In this document: positions 1-9,055 of the stretch, piece after piece
Position numbering within the stretch: position 1 is the first letter of the stretch
Layout of the letters: each line of letters starts with the position of its first letter
DNA from: Thiomicrorhabdus lithotrophica
GTDB taxonomy: Bacteria; Pseudomonadota; Gammaproteobacteria; Thiomicrospirales; Thiomicrospiraceae
Assembly: GCF_029201445.1 (NCBI RefSeq)
Contig: NZ_CP102381.1
Location: forward strand, 1,922,001 to 1,986,000
Length of the DNA: 64,000 nt
Direction of reading: 5' to 3'
The notes under the pieces: generated by a model
Databases searched by the model: none
Told to the model about the DNA's origin: nothing
What the model saw: the letters and a program-made list of their open reading frames with translations, nothing else
Position numbers and translations under genes: made by a program

Positions 1-835
1 CACGAGACCCTATACCTATTGGTCGGTTATCTAGTTCACGAATTGGGGTGACTTCAGCCGCTGTTCCAGTAAAGAAGGCTTCATCAGCAATATAGACTTC
101 ATCACGAGTAATTTTCTTTTCAATGACTTCAATACCCATGTCTTTCGCTAACTTCATAATGGTTTTACGAGTAATACCATCTAAACAACAAGTTAACTCA
201 GGGGTATATAAAACACCATCTTTAACCATAAAGAAGTTTTCACCAGACCCTTCTGCGACATAACCATCAACATCCAACAATAATGCTTCGTCACAACCGT
301 GGCTAATCGCCTCTTGCAAAGCTAACATTGAGTTCATGTATGAACCATTCGATTTCGCTTTAGTCATAGTCACGTTTACATGGTGACGCGTATAAGAAGA
401 AGTCGCAATTTTAATACCACGAGTCAAGTTCTCTTCACCCATATAAGCACCCCATTCCCAAGCTGCAACCATTACGTGAACTTTTAGGTTATCCGCACGT
501 AGCCCCATACCTTCTGAACCATAAAACGCCATTGGTCGGATATAAGCCGACTTTAAGTTATTCTCACGAACTGCAGCGCATTGAGCTTCATTAAGCGCTT
601 CTTTGTCGTAAGGCATCGGCATATTCATGATTTTTGAAGAATTAATTAAACGATCAGTATGCGCATCTAAACGAAAAATAGATGTTCCTTGTTCTGCTTC
701 GTAGGCTCTTACACCTTCAAACACACCCATTCCATAATGTAATGTATGCGTTAACACGTGTACCTTAGCATCGCGCCATGGAACCATTTCGCCATCTAAC
801 CAGATTACGCCATCTCTATCTGCCATCGTTTGCAT
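1..835 (-). CDS. ilvE: Branched-chain amino acid aminotransferase, C-terminus outside window
   Basis: PLP-dependent fold-type IV transaminase that makes or breaks down leucine, isoleucine and valine in the cytoplasm. My translation of the minus strand gives MQTMADRDGVIWLDGEMVPW, then THTLHYGMGVFEGVRAY, the substrate-loop signature of IlvE. The likely PLP lysine lies in the TKAKSNGSY block, and YVAEGSGENFF follows. About 278 codons are present; the end is cut by the window edge. I chose the ATG at 835 because GGAG lies 9 nt upstream; an ATG at 826 would give the start MADRDG seen in many relatives. The gene is divergent from argD. Family assignment is secure. Confidence 0.93.
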   Translation of the reverse strand, partial: MQTMADRDGVIWLDGEMVPWRDAKVHVLTHTLHYGMGVFEGVRAYEAEQGTSIFRLDAHTDRLINSSKIMNMPMPYDKEALNEAQCAAVRENNLKSAYIRPMAFYGSEGMGLRADNLKVHVMVAAWEWGAYMGEENLTRGIKIATSSYTRHHVNVTMTKAKSNGSYMNSMLALQEAISHGCDEALLLDVDGYVAEGSGENFFMVKDGVLYTPELTCCLDGITRKTIMKLAKDMGIEVIEKKITRDEVYIADEAFFTGTAAEVTPIRELDNRPIGIGSR

Positions 836-1070
836 TAACAAATTCTCCACAAAAATTTCATAAAATAATAAGAGGAATATTTTATCCTAAAATTAAGTGC
901 CTACCATTGAAGATTAACCGTTTTTCTATCAAAAATCGCATTTTAATGGATAATTTTGCTTCTTTTTGCTGCCAAAACTCGAATAAACTTGAAATATTAT
1001 AGAATTTAGCTAAAATTATTCGTTTGAAGCTGTACTACAAACTTAATTTTTAAAACTTGTTCGTACAATC

Positions 1071-1156
1071 AAAAAAGCAACCTTGCAGAAAGTATTTGTA
1101 AGCATCTAAATATTTAGATTAGATTTTTACAAATACTGCTCTCGGGTTGCTTTTTT
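1071..1156. other. Long imperfect hairpin with A and T tracts, possible bidirectional terminator or small RNA
   Basis: In the 395-bp gap between ilvE and argD. Outer arms AAAAAAGCAACC and GGTTGCTTTTTT enclose inner arms AGTATTTGTAA and TTACAAATACT. At the centre is the 16-bp perfect palindrome ATCTAAATATTTAGAT (1104-1119). The 3' T run fits an intrinsic terminator on either strand, but no gene ends here. It could be the end of a short untranslated RNA or an attenuator-like leader of argD. No ORF with a ribosome site is seen in the gap. Confidence 0.5.
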
Positions 1157-1230
1157 CGTTTATTCAAATCATTAATTTTTAAAGCGTGACTTTAGCCTTG
1201 TTTAAACCTAAGTCATAAATTGGAAGTGTT

Positions 1231-2403
1231 ATGTCAGATCATTTAATGAACACCTATGCAAGATTGCCAGTTACCTTTGAAAAAGGTGACGGTGCAACTC
1301 TGCAAGATACCAATGGCAAATCGTATCTTGATGCTATCAGCGGAATTGCTGTCTGCAGTCTTGGGCATGCTCACCCCGCAATCAGTGAAGCTATTTGCGA
1401 ACAGAGTCATAAGCTTATTCATACATCAAACCTCTATCAGATTGGCAATCAACAACTACTAGCCGATAAGTTAATTGAACACTCTAAAATGGATAGAGTG
1501 TTTTTCTGCAATTCTGGTGCAGAGGCAAATGAAACTGCCTTAAAAATAGCACGTAAATACGCTCATCAAAACAATATTGATAATCCTTGCGTGATTGTTA
1601 TGGAGAATAGCTTTCACGGACGTACTCTAGCCACCCTTTCCGCAACTGGTAATGACAAAGTTCATGAAGGCTTTGCGCCGTTAGTTCAAGGCTTCATTCG
1701 CGTTCCATTTGATGATATTGATGCTGTAAAAGCGCATTCAGAAAATAAAAACGTTGTGGCAATTTTAGTCGAACCCGTTCAAGGTGAAGGCGGTGTCCAC
1801 GTACCGCAAGAGGGTTACTTAAGTGCTTTACGTGAGATCTGCGACAGCAACCACTGGCTTTTAATGGTGGATGAAATCCAGACGGGGATGGGAAGAACGG
1901 GTCAATGGTTTGCCTTCCAGCATGAGAATATCAAACCTGATGTACTGACACTTGCAAAAGCATTAGGTAACGGTATGCCAATAGGAGCATGTTTAGCTGA
2001 TGGTAAAGCTGCAGACGTACTTGTACCTGGAAACCATGGTACGACCTTTGGTGGCAACCCGCTTGCTTGTGCAGCTGGCTTAGCCGTTATTGACACCATG
2101 GAAGTTCACAATCACATTCCTGCTGTTGCCAAAAAAGGCCAGCAGCTTGTTGAAAGCTTTAAAAACACCTTAAGCAATCAAGAAGGCATTGTTGAAATCC
2201 GTGGCAAAGGTTTTATGATCGGTATTCAACTAGACCGTCCTTGTGGTGAATTGGTCGCATCAGCGCTTGAAGCTGGGTTATTAATTAATGTTACCCGTGG
2301 CGATACTGTTAGATTATTACCAACATTTGTGATGAGTCATGAGCAAACAGATTTCTTAGTTTCAAAACTAAGTGAACTCATCCAAACTTTTTTAAACAAA
2401 TAA
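1231..2403 (+). CDS. argD: Acetylornithine aminotransferase
   Basis: Converts N-acetylglutamate semialdehyde and glutamate to N-acetylornithine in arginine synthesis; relatives also act on succinyl-diaminopimelate. At 390 aa it is the usual length for class-III PLP aminotransferases. Visible motifs are the phosphate-binding NSGAEANE (residues 94-101), [12 protein letters not shown] (D214 contacts the PLP ring) and the Schiff-base lysine K243 in LAKALGNG. The start has GGAAG close upstream; an internal ATG at 1246 (MNTYARLPV) is an alternative start. The next arginine gene, argF, begins 16 nt downstream, so the two are almost certainly one operon. Confidence 0.95.
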   Translation: MSDHLMNTYARLPVTFEKGDGATLQDTNGKSYLDAISGIAVCSLGHAHPAISEAICEQSHKLIHTSNLYQIGNQQLLADKLIEHSKMDRVFFCNSGAEANETALKIARKYAHQNNIDNPCVIVMENSFHGRTLATLSATGNDKVHEGFAPLVQGFIRVPFDDIDAVKAHSENKNVVAILVEPVQGEGGVHVPQEGYLSALREICDSNHWLLMVDEIQTGMGRTGQWFAFQHENIKPDVLTLAKALGNGMPIGACLADGKAADVLVPGNHGTTFGGNPLACAAGLAVIDTMEVHNHIPAVAKKGQQLVESFKNTLSNQEGIVEIRGKGFMIGIQLDRPCGELVASALEAGLLINVTRGDTVRLLPTFVMSHEQTDFLVSKLSELIQTFLNK

Positions 2404-2419
2404 AATAAAGATTAGAAAG

Positions 2420-3328
2420 ATGACCGTAAGACACTTTTTAACCCTAAATGATTTAACACCAGCGGAACTTAAACAGGTTATGCAACGTGGTACAGAATTA
2501 AAAGCGATGCATAAAGCCGGTGAAATATTTGAGCCTTTAAAAAACCAAACATTAGCGATGATCTTTGAAAAATCTTCAACCCGCACACGCATCTCTTTTG
2601 AAGCAGGCATGACCCAACTAGGCGGTCATGCTCTGTTTTTATCCTCTAATGATACCCAATTAGGGCGTGGTGAACCTATAGAAGATAGTGCACGCGTTAT
2701 CTCAAGCATGGTAGATGGAATTATGATTCGTACATTTGGTCATGAGATTGTAGAAACCTTTGCTAAATATTCATCGGTTCCAATCATTAATGCTCTTACT
2801 GATGACTACCATCCATGTCAATTGCTTGCAGACATGCAAACCTACCAAGAACACCGCGGTAGCATTCAAGGCAAAACAGTAACTTGGGTGGGTGATGGAA
2901 ATAACATGTGTCATTCATACATCAACGCTGCAGCTCAGTACGATTTCAATCTGCGTATTGCGTGTCCAGAAGGCTACGATCCAAATATGGATTTAGTTAA
3001 TGCGCACAGCGATAGAGTCCAAATCGTTCGCAATACAATGGATGCATCTGAAAACTCAGACCTAATTGTCACAGATGTTTGGGCAAGCATGGGGCAAGAA
3101 GAAGAACAAAAGTTGCGTGAAATTGCGTTTGCTGATTACCAAGTCAATAAAGCAGTGATGACCAAAGCAGATAACGAAGCCCTATTCATGCACTGCCTCC
3201 CAGCTCACCGTGGTGAAGAAGTTACCGCAGACGTAATTGATGCTAAAGACAGCGTCGTTTGGGATGAAGCAGAAAATAGATTGCATGCTCAAAAAGCACT
3301 ACTGGAATTTTTAATGTCAAAAGCATAA
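2420..3328 (+). CDS. argF: Ornithine carbamoyltransferase
   Basis: Joins carbamoyl phosphate to ornithine to make citrulline. The 302-aa protein has the carbamoyl-phosphate loop STRTR (53-57), HPCQ (131-134), the ornithine-side DVWASMG (219-225) and the catalytic HCLP (258-261), so all hallmark residues of an active enzyme are present. It follows argD closely and ends at a strong bidirectional terminator. The anabolic role is inferred from the argD linkage. Confidence 0.96.
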   Translation: MTVRHFLTLNDLTPAELKQVMQRGTELKAMHKAGEIFEPLKNQTLAMIFEKSSTRTRISFEAGMTQLGGHALFLSSNDTQLGRGEPIEDSARVISSMVDGIMIRTFGHEIVETFAKYSSVPIINALTDDYHPCQLLADMQTYQEHRGSIQGKTVTWVGDGNNMCHSYINAAAQYDFNLRIACPEGYDPNMDLVNAHSDRVQIVRNTMDASENSDLIVTDVWASMGQEEEQKLREIAFADYQVNKAVMTKADNEALFMHCLPAHRGEEVTADVIDAKDSVVWDEAENRLHAQKALLEFLMSKA

Positions 3329-3355
3329 TTAAACTACCTGTTTCATTTTTGCAAT

Positions 3356-3381
3356 AAAAAGCCCGCTTAAGCGGGCTTTTT
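3356..3381. terminator. Bidirectional intrinsic terminator between argF and recR
   Basis: Symmetrical hairpin with GCCCGCTTAAGCGGGC as its core, flanked by A5 on the left and T5 on the right. It serves argF (plus) and recR (minus), which converge here. Confidence 0.9.
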
Positions 3382-3396
3382 ATTAGTGCATATTTT

Positions 3397-3990
3397 TCAC
3401 ATCGCTTTTCTAGCTAAAAATGCCTGGGACAGAGTACCACTATCCAGATACTCAAGCTCACCGCCCATGGGAATTCCTTGAGCTAAACGAGAAACTTTTA
3501 CCTGATGCTTTAGTGCTATCTGTTGAATGTAATGTGCCGTTGCTTCACCTTCAACAGTAGGGTTTGTTGCAATAATAAGCTCATGAACTGAATCATCATT
3601 AAGCCTTTTTTCCAGTGTATCTAAACCTATCTGCTTAGGGCCTATTCCATCAATCGGTGACAGATGCCCCATCAAAACAAAGTACTGGCCTTGAAATATT
3701 CCTGACTGTTCAATCACGCTTACATCCGATGGCGACTCAACAATACACAACTCACCCGTTGCACGACGGCTTGACTGGCAAATACTACAGGTTTCTTCTT
3801 CGGTAAGTGTTCGACAAAGTGAACAATGACCAATTTCCTCTACCGCCTTTGCAAGGGTTTTAGCTAAAACTGAACCGCCATTTTTATTCTGCTCCAACAG
3901 GTAAAATGCCATACGCTGAGCGGACTTTGGGCCCACACCAGGCAAAACACGAAAAGCCTCAATAAGCTCTTGAATTAAGGGACTTTGCAA
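3397..3990 (-). CDS. recR: Recombination mediator protein RecR
   Basis: Works with RecO/RecF to load RecA at gaps. The 197-aa protein has an N-terminal helix-hairpin-helix ([17 protein letters not shown]), a zinc finger ([16 protein letters not shown]) and a TOPRIM domain ([14 protein letters not shown], then [13 protein letters not shown]), all in the usual order. It is last in the dnaX-ybaB-recR operon, a conserved gammaproteobacterial arrangement; the gap to ybaB is 14 nt. Confidence 0.95.
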   Translation of the reverse strand: MQSPLIQELIEAFRVLPGVGPKSAQRMAFYLLEQNKNGGSVLAKTLAKAVEEIGHCSLCRTLTEEETCSICQSSRRATGELCIVESPSDVSVIEQSGIFQGQYFVLMGHLSPIDGIGPKQIGLDTLEKRLNDDSVHELIIATNPTVEGEATAHYIQQIALKHQVKVSRLAQGIPMGGELEYLDSGTLSQAFLARKAM

Positions 3991-4004
3991 ATTCTACACT
4001 CTAC

Positions 4005-4334
4005 TTAAAAAGGCATTTTCATGCCAGCAGGCATATCCATCCCGGCCGTTAAACCACCCATTCTTTCCTGGGTAACTTCTTCCACTCTACGAGCTGCACT
4101 GTTAACCGCTGCCGCAAAAAGATCTTCTAGCATCTCTTTATCATCCATAAGCGAGTCGTCGATATCTACTTTTACTAGCTCATGCTTACCGGTCATAACA
4201 ACTTTGACCATTCCGCCACCCGCTTCTCCAACCACTTCCATCTTTGCGATTTCAGCTTGAGCTTCCTGCATATTTTTTTGCATCTCTTGGGCTTGCTTCA
4301 TTAAATTGCCGATTCCGCCTTTACCACCAAACAT
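4005..4334 (-). CDS. ybaB: YbaB/EbfC nucleoid-associated protein
   Basis: Small DNA-binding dimer of the YbaB/EbfC family. At 109 aa it has the expected glycine-rich start, the coiled [18 protein letters not shown] helix and the core [20 protein letters not shown]. It sits between dnaX and recR as in most proteobacteria. The precise role is not settled in the family; nucleoid organisation is the common view. Confidence 0.93.
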   Translation of the reverse strand: MFGGKGGIGNLMKQAQEMQKNMQEAQAEIAKMEVVGEAGGGMVKVVMTGKHELVKVDIDDSLMDDKEMLEDLFAAAVNSAARRVEEVTQERMGGLTAGMDMPAGMKMPF

Positions 4335-4424
4335 AACTTTTCCTTTTTCTATCCAATAAATAAACAGACGTTTATTTAACGTTAATCTACATTTATGCTA
4401 TAAATCACTTCAATACGTTTCCCT

Positions 4425-6833
4425 TTAAACAGGTTTAATACTACCTTGAATAACTTCCATTCCTAATGTCGTTATCAACGAGTTTACAACACCGTCTTGC
4501 GCAATGGAATGCTGCGCGGCACTTTGTTTCTCATTAGCCAATTGTTGCTCATATTTTACAGGCGTAAAATGTTCTGCTGCTTGAACAACTTCAAAAACAA
4601 AGTCACTACCGAAACATTCCTTAGTTGCCGTTTCAATTTGTTGTAAAACCATTTCAGGCTTCGCATATTGTTGTTCTGGATCAATACTAATAATCAACTT
4701 GGAGTCATTAAACTCTACCAAAACACTATTCCTAGCCATGTCTTCAGCCATGCCCTTTAAACCAAGCTTTCCAATAACTTTTATCCAATCTTGAATATTA
4801 TCGCCCAACAGATCAAACGCTTCGCCATGAGATACATTGTGCTCTACAGCCAAAGTTTGCTCTACTGTTTGCATCGGTGCCGAAACCTCAGGAACGCTGA
4901 TGACTTCGGATTGACTAAAATCAGCTTGATTAGACTGTGGCATTACTTCTTCAAGACTTGATGAATCATCCATATGCCACGGAGGCGTATCATCCAAGAC
5001 TGGCGAAATATTCTGTTCACTCGATATAATCGTCTCTTTTTCTATAACTGGTTGATTGCTAACTTGATGATTAGCTTGCAATGAATCTAACCCAAAATCT
5101 GAGTGTGGTGATTCAATAAGGGAATCTTTAGCTGTATCAAAATGGTTTACAGGTTGTTCAAGAGTTTCTTTTGTTACATGAGAAGTAACAACTGAACTTT
5201 CATCAGCTGGTAAAGTTTGTTTAGCAAAAGGCTGCTTTAGACGTTCTCGAATTTGAGCTAAGTGATCAGTTGCTCCCGACGGAACCATTGTCTGCTCAGT
5301 GCTTTCTGTGACAGACGCATCAGGTACAGAAGAACCATAACTCTCACTGGTTTGCTGAATTATGTTTTGATGCTCGTGAATATGTTGTTCAGCATACTCT
5401 GGCACAGAAGGTTCTTCTTTAACTACTGGGTTATTCTCTGCCTGAGCATCAAAGGAACCTGTTTGATCAGTCTCATTAGAATAAAAAGCTGGATTAATTA
5501 CTTGATTCGGCTCATCTGTTGGAACTAAAGGTTTTTCAGCAGCCTCTGCTTGAACTAAATCTGCTTCTGAAGAAGCATTAGGCGTTATTGAAGTGTTTTT
5601 TTTTCCTACAAGAGAACGCGCAGTCGCCAAACTTGAAAGCGCATCCATTGGAGATAACTCTGTGTTTTCTGAACTAGCAACTTGATCCGTTTGTGTAACC
5701 TTGGAAGAATTAGATTTTGATGGATTCACTTCTACGGCATACTGAGTTTGAGCTGGCTGAAAAGCTAACATTCTCATCAACGCCATTTCAAATCCAATTC
5801 GAATATCTGGTGCTAATTGCATATCTTGCTTGGTTAATAAGGCTATTTGATAAAGCAATTGTACTTTTTCAGGCGCAAAACTGGCTGCAAAACCTTGCAC
5901 AATATCAGCAGGTAACAAGGTAGTCGTTTCATTGTCAGCAAACACCTGAACATAAGAAATCGCATGCAAACTCTCAATTAACTGAGCTAATAACGCTTGG
6001 TAATCAACCCCCATTGTGGCCAACTGCTGTATCACTGTTTTAACTTGCTGTACATCGTCATTCGCCAATGCTTGCAATATCGCCACACCAAACTGCTGGT
6101 CAACCAAGCCCAGCATAGTTTGTACAGCCTCAAACATTACCTCGCCAGCACCATAAGCGATAGCTTGATCTAACAGACTTAAACTATCACGTGCCGAACC
6201 ATCCGCACTTTTTGCAATTAATGCTAAAGCGGCATCTTCAAAAGCAACATTCTCTTGAACCAAAATATGCGCTAAATGGTTTTGAATCTGCGTTTGTGTT
6301 AAACGCATTAAGTTAAACTGTAAACAGCGAGACAAAACCGTAATCGGTAGTTTATGAGGATCTGTTGTTGCTAATAGAAATTTGACATGTTCAGGTGGCT
6401 CTTCCAGCGTTTTTAACAGCGCATTAAAACTACTTTTAGACAACATATGAACTTCATCTATCAGATAAACTTTATAGCGACCTTGTGTGGGTGCAAACTG
6501 AACGTTATCTAAAATCTCACGCGTATCATCAACCTTAGTCTTTGAGGCCGCATCAACTTCTATTAAATCTATAAATCGACCTTCATCAATTGACTTACAC
6601 GTTTCACATACGCCACAAGGCGTAGAAGTAATGCCCTCTTGACAATTTAATGCTTTAGCAAAGATTCGAGCAATAGTGGTTTTACCCACTCCACGAGTAC
6701 CTGTAAACAGATAGGCGTGATGTAGACGTTGTTGATCCAGCGCATTAGATAATGCCTGCATGACGTGGGATTGACCGACTAACTCCGAAAAGTTTTTGGG
6801 ACGCCACTTTCTTGCTAAAACGGTATAACTCAT
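4425..6833 (-). CDS. dnaX: DNA polymerase III tau subunit (possible shorter gamma form)
   Basis: Clamp-loader ATPase that organises the replisome. Domains: AAA+ ATPase with Walker A GTRGVGKT (45-52), zinc-binding cysteines C64/C73/C76/C79, Walker B region LIDEVHML and SRC-type sensor TVLSRCLQFNL; the clamp-loader collar to about residue 370; a long acidic, low-complexity linker; and a C-terminal polymerase-binding domain. At 802 aa it is longer than E. coli tau (643 aa), the extra length lying in the linker. An A9 run at codons 410-413 could yield a gamma-like product (separate entry). It heads the dnaX-ybaB-recR operon. Confidence 0.95.
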   Translation of the reverse strand: MSYTVLARKWRPKNFSELVGQSHVMQALSNALDQQRLHHAYLFTGTRGVGKTTIARIFAKALNCQEGITSTPCGVCETCKSIDEGRFIDLIEVDAASKTKVDDTREILDNVQFAPTQGRYKVYLIDEVHMLSKSSFNALLKTLEEPPEHVKFLLATTDPHKLPITVLSRCLQFNLMRLTQTQIQNHLAHILVQENVAFEDAALALIAKSADGSARDSLSLLDQAIAYGAGEVMFEAVQTMLGLVDQQFGVAILQALANDDVQQVKTVIQQLATMGVDYQALLAQLIESLHAISYVQVFADNETTTLLPADIVQGFAASFAPEKVQLLYQIALLTKQDMQLAPDIRIGFEMALMRMLAFQPAQTQYAVEVNPSKSNSSKVTQTDQVASSENTELSPMDALSSLATARSLVGKKNTSITPNASSEADLVQAEAAEKPLVPTDEPNQVINPAFYSNETDQTGSFDAQAENNPVVKEEPSVPEYAEQHIHEHQNIIQQTSESYGSSVPDASVTESTEQTMVPSGATDHLAQIRERLKQPFAKQTLPADESSVVTSHVTKETLEQPVNHFDTAKDSLIESPHSDFGLDSLQANHQVSNQPVIEKETIISSEQNISPVLDDTPPWHMDDSSSLEEVMPQSNQADFSQSEVISVPEVSAPMQTVEQTLAVEHNVSHGEAFDLLGDNIQDWIKVIGKLGLKGMAEDMARNSVLVEFNDSKLIISIDPEQQYAKPEMVLQQIETATKECFGSDFVFEVVQAAEHFTPVKYEQQLANEKQSAAQHSIAQDGVVNSLITTLGMEVIQGSIKPV
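5562..5604 (-). promoter_or_regulatory. Candidate slippage or frameshift site in dnaX
   Basis: On the coding strand nine A residues (5604-5596) span G410-K411-K412-N413. The heptamer A_AAA_AAC is in frame 0 register. Slipping to the -1 frame gives K-H-F-N-N-A and TAA at 5580-5578 (about 418 aa); the +1 frame stops at TAA 5587-5585 (about 415 aa). An exact 6-bp stem with a 4-nt loop (5577-5562) follows 18 nt after the run. The E. coli gamma subunit arises by -1 frameshifting, and that of Thermus by slippage on an A9 run. The function here is inferred. Confidence 0.6.
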
Positions 6834-6930
6834 AACGAGGATAACAACTCTTTAAATTCGTAAAAATTGGAATTTATTTTAACGTGTATTAATCACAAAA
6901 TCAGAACTATTTAACAAAAGAAAATGGTAT

Positions 6931-6946
6931 TTACCAGGCCTGGTAA
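6931..6946. repeat. Palindromic repeat ACCAGGCCTGGT, copy 1
   Basis: 16-bp perfect palindrome TTACCAGGCCTGGTAA, lying between the dnaX start and the 4.5S RNA gene. Confidence 0.85.
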
Positions 6947-7000
6947 CATTTAAAATAAAAAGAAAAACTAATAGAAAAAGATAGGGTTGTACTAGAAAAT

Positions 7001-7114
7001 GGGTGGCAACCCTACCCGCCTTACCTCGGCGCACGCATCAGAAGGTACCGTTGCTTCCTTCCGGACCTGGCGGAGTTCCCAACTTAGCGTCGCGAGGGGA
7101 CGAATAGAGTCACC
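7001..7114 (-). ncRNA. ffs: 4.5S signal recognition particle RNA
   Basis: On the minus strand the conserved SRP domain IV reads GTCCGGAAGGAAGCAACGG, which matches the GGAAGGAAGCA tetraloop/Ffh-binding signature. The 5' GGTGACTCTATTC can pair with the 3' end GGGTAGGGTTGCCACC, closing a long hairpin of about 114 nt as in E. coli. The RNA pairs with Ffh to target nascent membrane proteins. It begins only 6 nt after tRNA-Gly, so both are probably cut from one transcript. Confidence 0.93.
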
Positions 7115-7120
7115 ATAATT

Positions 7121-7195
7121 TGGAGCGGGTAAGGAGAATCGAACTCCTCTCATCGGCTTGGAAGGCCGAGGTAATAGCCAATATACGATACCCGC
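7121..7195 (-). tRNA. tRNA-Gly(TCC)
   Basis: The minus strand folds into a cloverleaf: acceptor GCGGGTA/TACCCGC, anticodon loop CTTCCAA (anticodon TCC), T arm GAGGAGTTCGATTCTCC and an encoded CCA end. Length is 75 nt. Before prophage insertion it would have followed tRNA-Ser by 2 nt. Confidence 0.95.
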
Positions 7196-7197
7196 TT

Positions 7198-7216
7198 TGG
7201 CGGAGAGCGGGGGATT
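7198..7216. repeat. attL core of the prophage
   Basis: TGGCGGAGAGCGGGGGATT, identical over 19 bp to 39293-39311, where it forms the 3' end (with CCA) of tRNA-Ser. This copy is a tRNA remnant next to tRNA-Gly; the match ends abruptly on both sides. Confidence 0.92.
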
Positions 7217-7506
7217 GTATAATCCCTTTAAATAGCGGCTTGATTATTAAAATCCGTTATTTGTACTCTCTTTTGTACTCACTTTTGATTTTGTGTAAAT
7301 CATGAGTGAGTACGTTTGATGTGCGGATTATACACAGCATTGATATTATTATCTAGCTTTGAATAAATTTACAGGATAGGTTGAACTTTGCACACTACAT
7401 TAGATATAGATAAATAGAAAACTAAACACCGATTGATTTTTCACAGTGATCTTTATCTAATTTATTGAATACATAGAAAAACTGGCAAGCCCACCAAGTA
7501 TTGCGT
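7217..7506. promoter_or_regulatory. Left prophage end: integrase arm-type sites and a possible outward promoter
   Basis: No gene is seen in these 290 bp. TTGTACTC occurs at 7261-7268 and TTGTACTCAC at 7273-7282, with an inverted GTGAGTAC at 7306-7313. The same words flank int at the other end, so these are likely arm-type integrase sites. On the minus strand a perfect -10 TATAAT (7332-7327) without a good -35 could drive tRNA-Gly and ffs; a second AT-rich TATACAAT lies at 7220-7213. Promoter calls are weak. Confidence 0.5.
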
Positions 7507-7737
7507 TTATCTGTATTCTTTTGGAGCATTAACATCATTTAATCTATTCTCGTAAGCACCTTTGCAATGATTATCCTGCCAGAAAAACAGGAGATTAATT
7601 ATTTTATAACCATTAGAATCATGGCGTAATCTCCAAGCTCTAGCAGACAGTGTCTCTGTAGCCATACCAAAGCCTTCCGACTTAAGCCACACCAGTGTAT
7701 TAAAACCTTGGTCAATAGCAATTAGAAACTGTTTCAT
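7507..7737 (-). CDS. Small conserved phage protein
   Basis: 76 aa when started at the ATG at 7737, which has AGGTGG just upstream; a further ATG at 7752 is possible. The pattern MKQFLIAIDQGFNTL, ETLSARAWR, FFWQDNHCKGAY and PKEYR is one I recall in small proteins downstream of tail genes in other prophages, but I know no function. No signal peptide or clear membrane span. It is last in the late operon. Confidence 0.65.
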   Translation of the reverse strand: MKQFLIAIDQGFNTLVWLKSEGFGMATETLSARAWRLRHDSNGYKIINLLFFWQDNHCKGAYENRLNDVNAPKEYR

Positions 7738-7744
7738 AAACCAC

Positions 7745-8167
7745 CTATGCAAAGAAAGAATTTCGCTTAGTCCAAAACCATGCAGAAAATTGCATGATTG
7801 TAGCAGGTGTTAAATGCAACTTAACATCCTCACTAATCTCTAGGTTAGCACTTAAAGCATCATACTCTTGCTGAGTCATTTCACCTTGAGCAACCAACTG
7901 TAAAGCTGTATTAAACCCACTCTGAACCTGCATTACTCCACCTGCAACTTCATTTGTGAAAGGTACAATAATCCCTGTTGCCAGGTACTCTTCACCTGTT
8001 TGCTTGGCTAAAGATTTTGCCGCCTGTTCTTGTTCTTCAGGGGTTAGTGCATTATTAATAGCTAACTGCTCATTATATTCTTGCTCTGTAATCTCAACTA
8101 AACCAACATGATCCTTTAATATTGGGTCAACAAATAGCTTATTGTTTTCATTTCTATAATATTTCAT
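7745..8167 (-). CDS. Hypothetical phage tail-region protein
   Basis: 140 aa, mainly acidic and helical (ITEQEYNEQLAINNALTPEEQEQAAKSL), with a second similar helical stretch MTQQEYDALSAN. The N-terminus MKYYRNENNKLFVDP resembles starts of tail-fibre accessory proteins, but no family is recognised. It lies 13 nt after the putative fibre gene, so a fibre-assembly role is a positional guess. Confidence 0.65.
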   Translation of the reverse strand: MKYYRNENNKLFVDPILKDHVGLVEITEQEYNEQLAINNALTPEEQEQAAKSLAKQTGEEYLATGIIVPFTNEVAGGVMQVQSGFNTALQLVAQGEMTQQEYDALSANLEISEDVKLHLTPATIMQFSAWFWTKRNSFFA

Positions 8168-8180
8168 ATTTATTTAACCT

Positions 8181-9053
8181 TTATCTTAGTTCTACCCAGT
8201 TTAGTAGGCTTACACCGCTTGATGCAGAATACACAATACTTGATGGTATTTTGGCACACTGCTCGTACGTTTGTGTTTGCGAGCTTGTCACTCTAGAACT
8301 CATGAAAGCAATACTATCTATAGTAAGTGTTAATGCGACTCCAGTCGAAAAGTTAGTTATAACTTTAACCTCAATTGCTCTTTTTGTATTATTTGTGTAC
8401 CCAACTGAATAACTTCTATTAGCAGTAACATCAACCCATCCCTGACCTAATCCAACAGGTGCTAAATACCATTTACAGAGTAAACTCACTGTAACCGTAG
8501 CCGTTTCATCTACTAGAGATTTTGATGTTGTTCCATTTGCATGAGCCTGGTTTACAATTACATTGTTATCATCTGTGATAACTTCAATGGTGAACTCTTT
8601 GTCATTACTTGTTGAACCTGTAACCGTAATTACATCACCAACTTCAACACCAATTCCAACTCCTGTTAAGGCAATATTGTTTGTCAAGTTTGTGAAAGTT
8701 GCTGAACCAGTTGCAATGGTTTTTCCTGTCAATGCATCTACATGGCTTTTTGTTGCGAAAGTAGAATCTGATTCCGTTTTTGTATAAGCCTCATTAGGTA
8801 ATCCACTGCCGACTTTATGGAGAGCAGCGTTCTCAACGTTGGTAATTGACTGACTAAGATTGTCAGCAATTGCATCCACCTCAATTTTTAAATAATGTGC
8901 AGCGGGATCATTTAATTGTGTTGCGTACCAGTGGCGTGTGTTGATTGTGCTGCCGTCACGTATAACTATTGTGTCTGCTATGCTTGTCATCCAGGTTGCA
9001 AAGTCTTCTGCATCTTGTTTTACTTGGTCAAATGTTTGTGAAAGTGTACTCAC
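8181..9053 (-). CDS. Putative tail fibre or other distal tail protein
   Basis: 290 aa. The N-terminal 90 residues look helical and include RHWYATQLNDPAAHYLKIEVDAIADNL, typical of phage tail-fibre attachment regions. The YTKTESDSTFATKSHVDAL stretch resembles the short repeats of coiled fibre stems. The C-terminal 180 residues are rich in T, V, N and S, as in beta-sheet tip domains. It follows the J-like operon as side-fibre genes do. Host-receptor contact is inferred from position. Confidence 0.7.
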   Translation of the reverse strand: MSTLSQTFDQVKQDAEDFATWMTSIADTIVIRDGSTINTRHWYATQLNDPAAHYLKIEVDAIADNLSQSITNVENAALHKVGSGLPNEAYTKTESDSTFATKSHVDALTGKTIATGSATFTNLTNNIALTGVGIGVEVGDVITVTGSTSNDKEFTIEVITDDNNVIVNQAHANGTTSKSLVDETATVTVSLLCKWYLAPVGLGQGWVDVTANRSYSVGYTNNTKRAIEVKVITNFSTGVALTLTIDSIAFMSSRVTSSQTQTYEQCAKIPSSIVYSASSGVSLLNWVELR

Positions 9054-9055
9054 TT

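Noticed and set aside
778-1002. Plus-strand 74-codon ORF before argD
   Set aside because: Overlaps the start of ilvE antisense and lacks a ribosome site.
4425-6833. dnaX A9 run as a sequencing error
   Set aside because: Frame 0 continues with a sensible tau C-terminal domain for another 390 codons, so no indel is needed.
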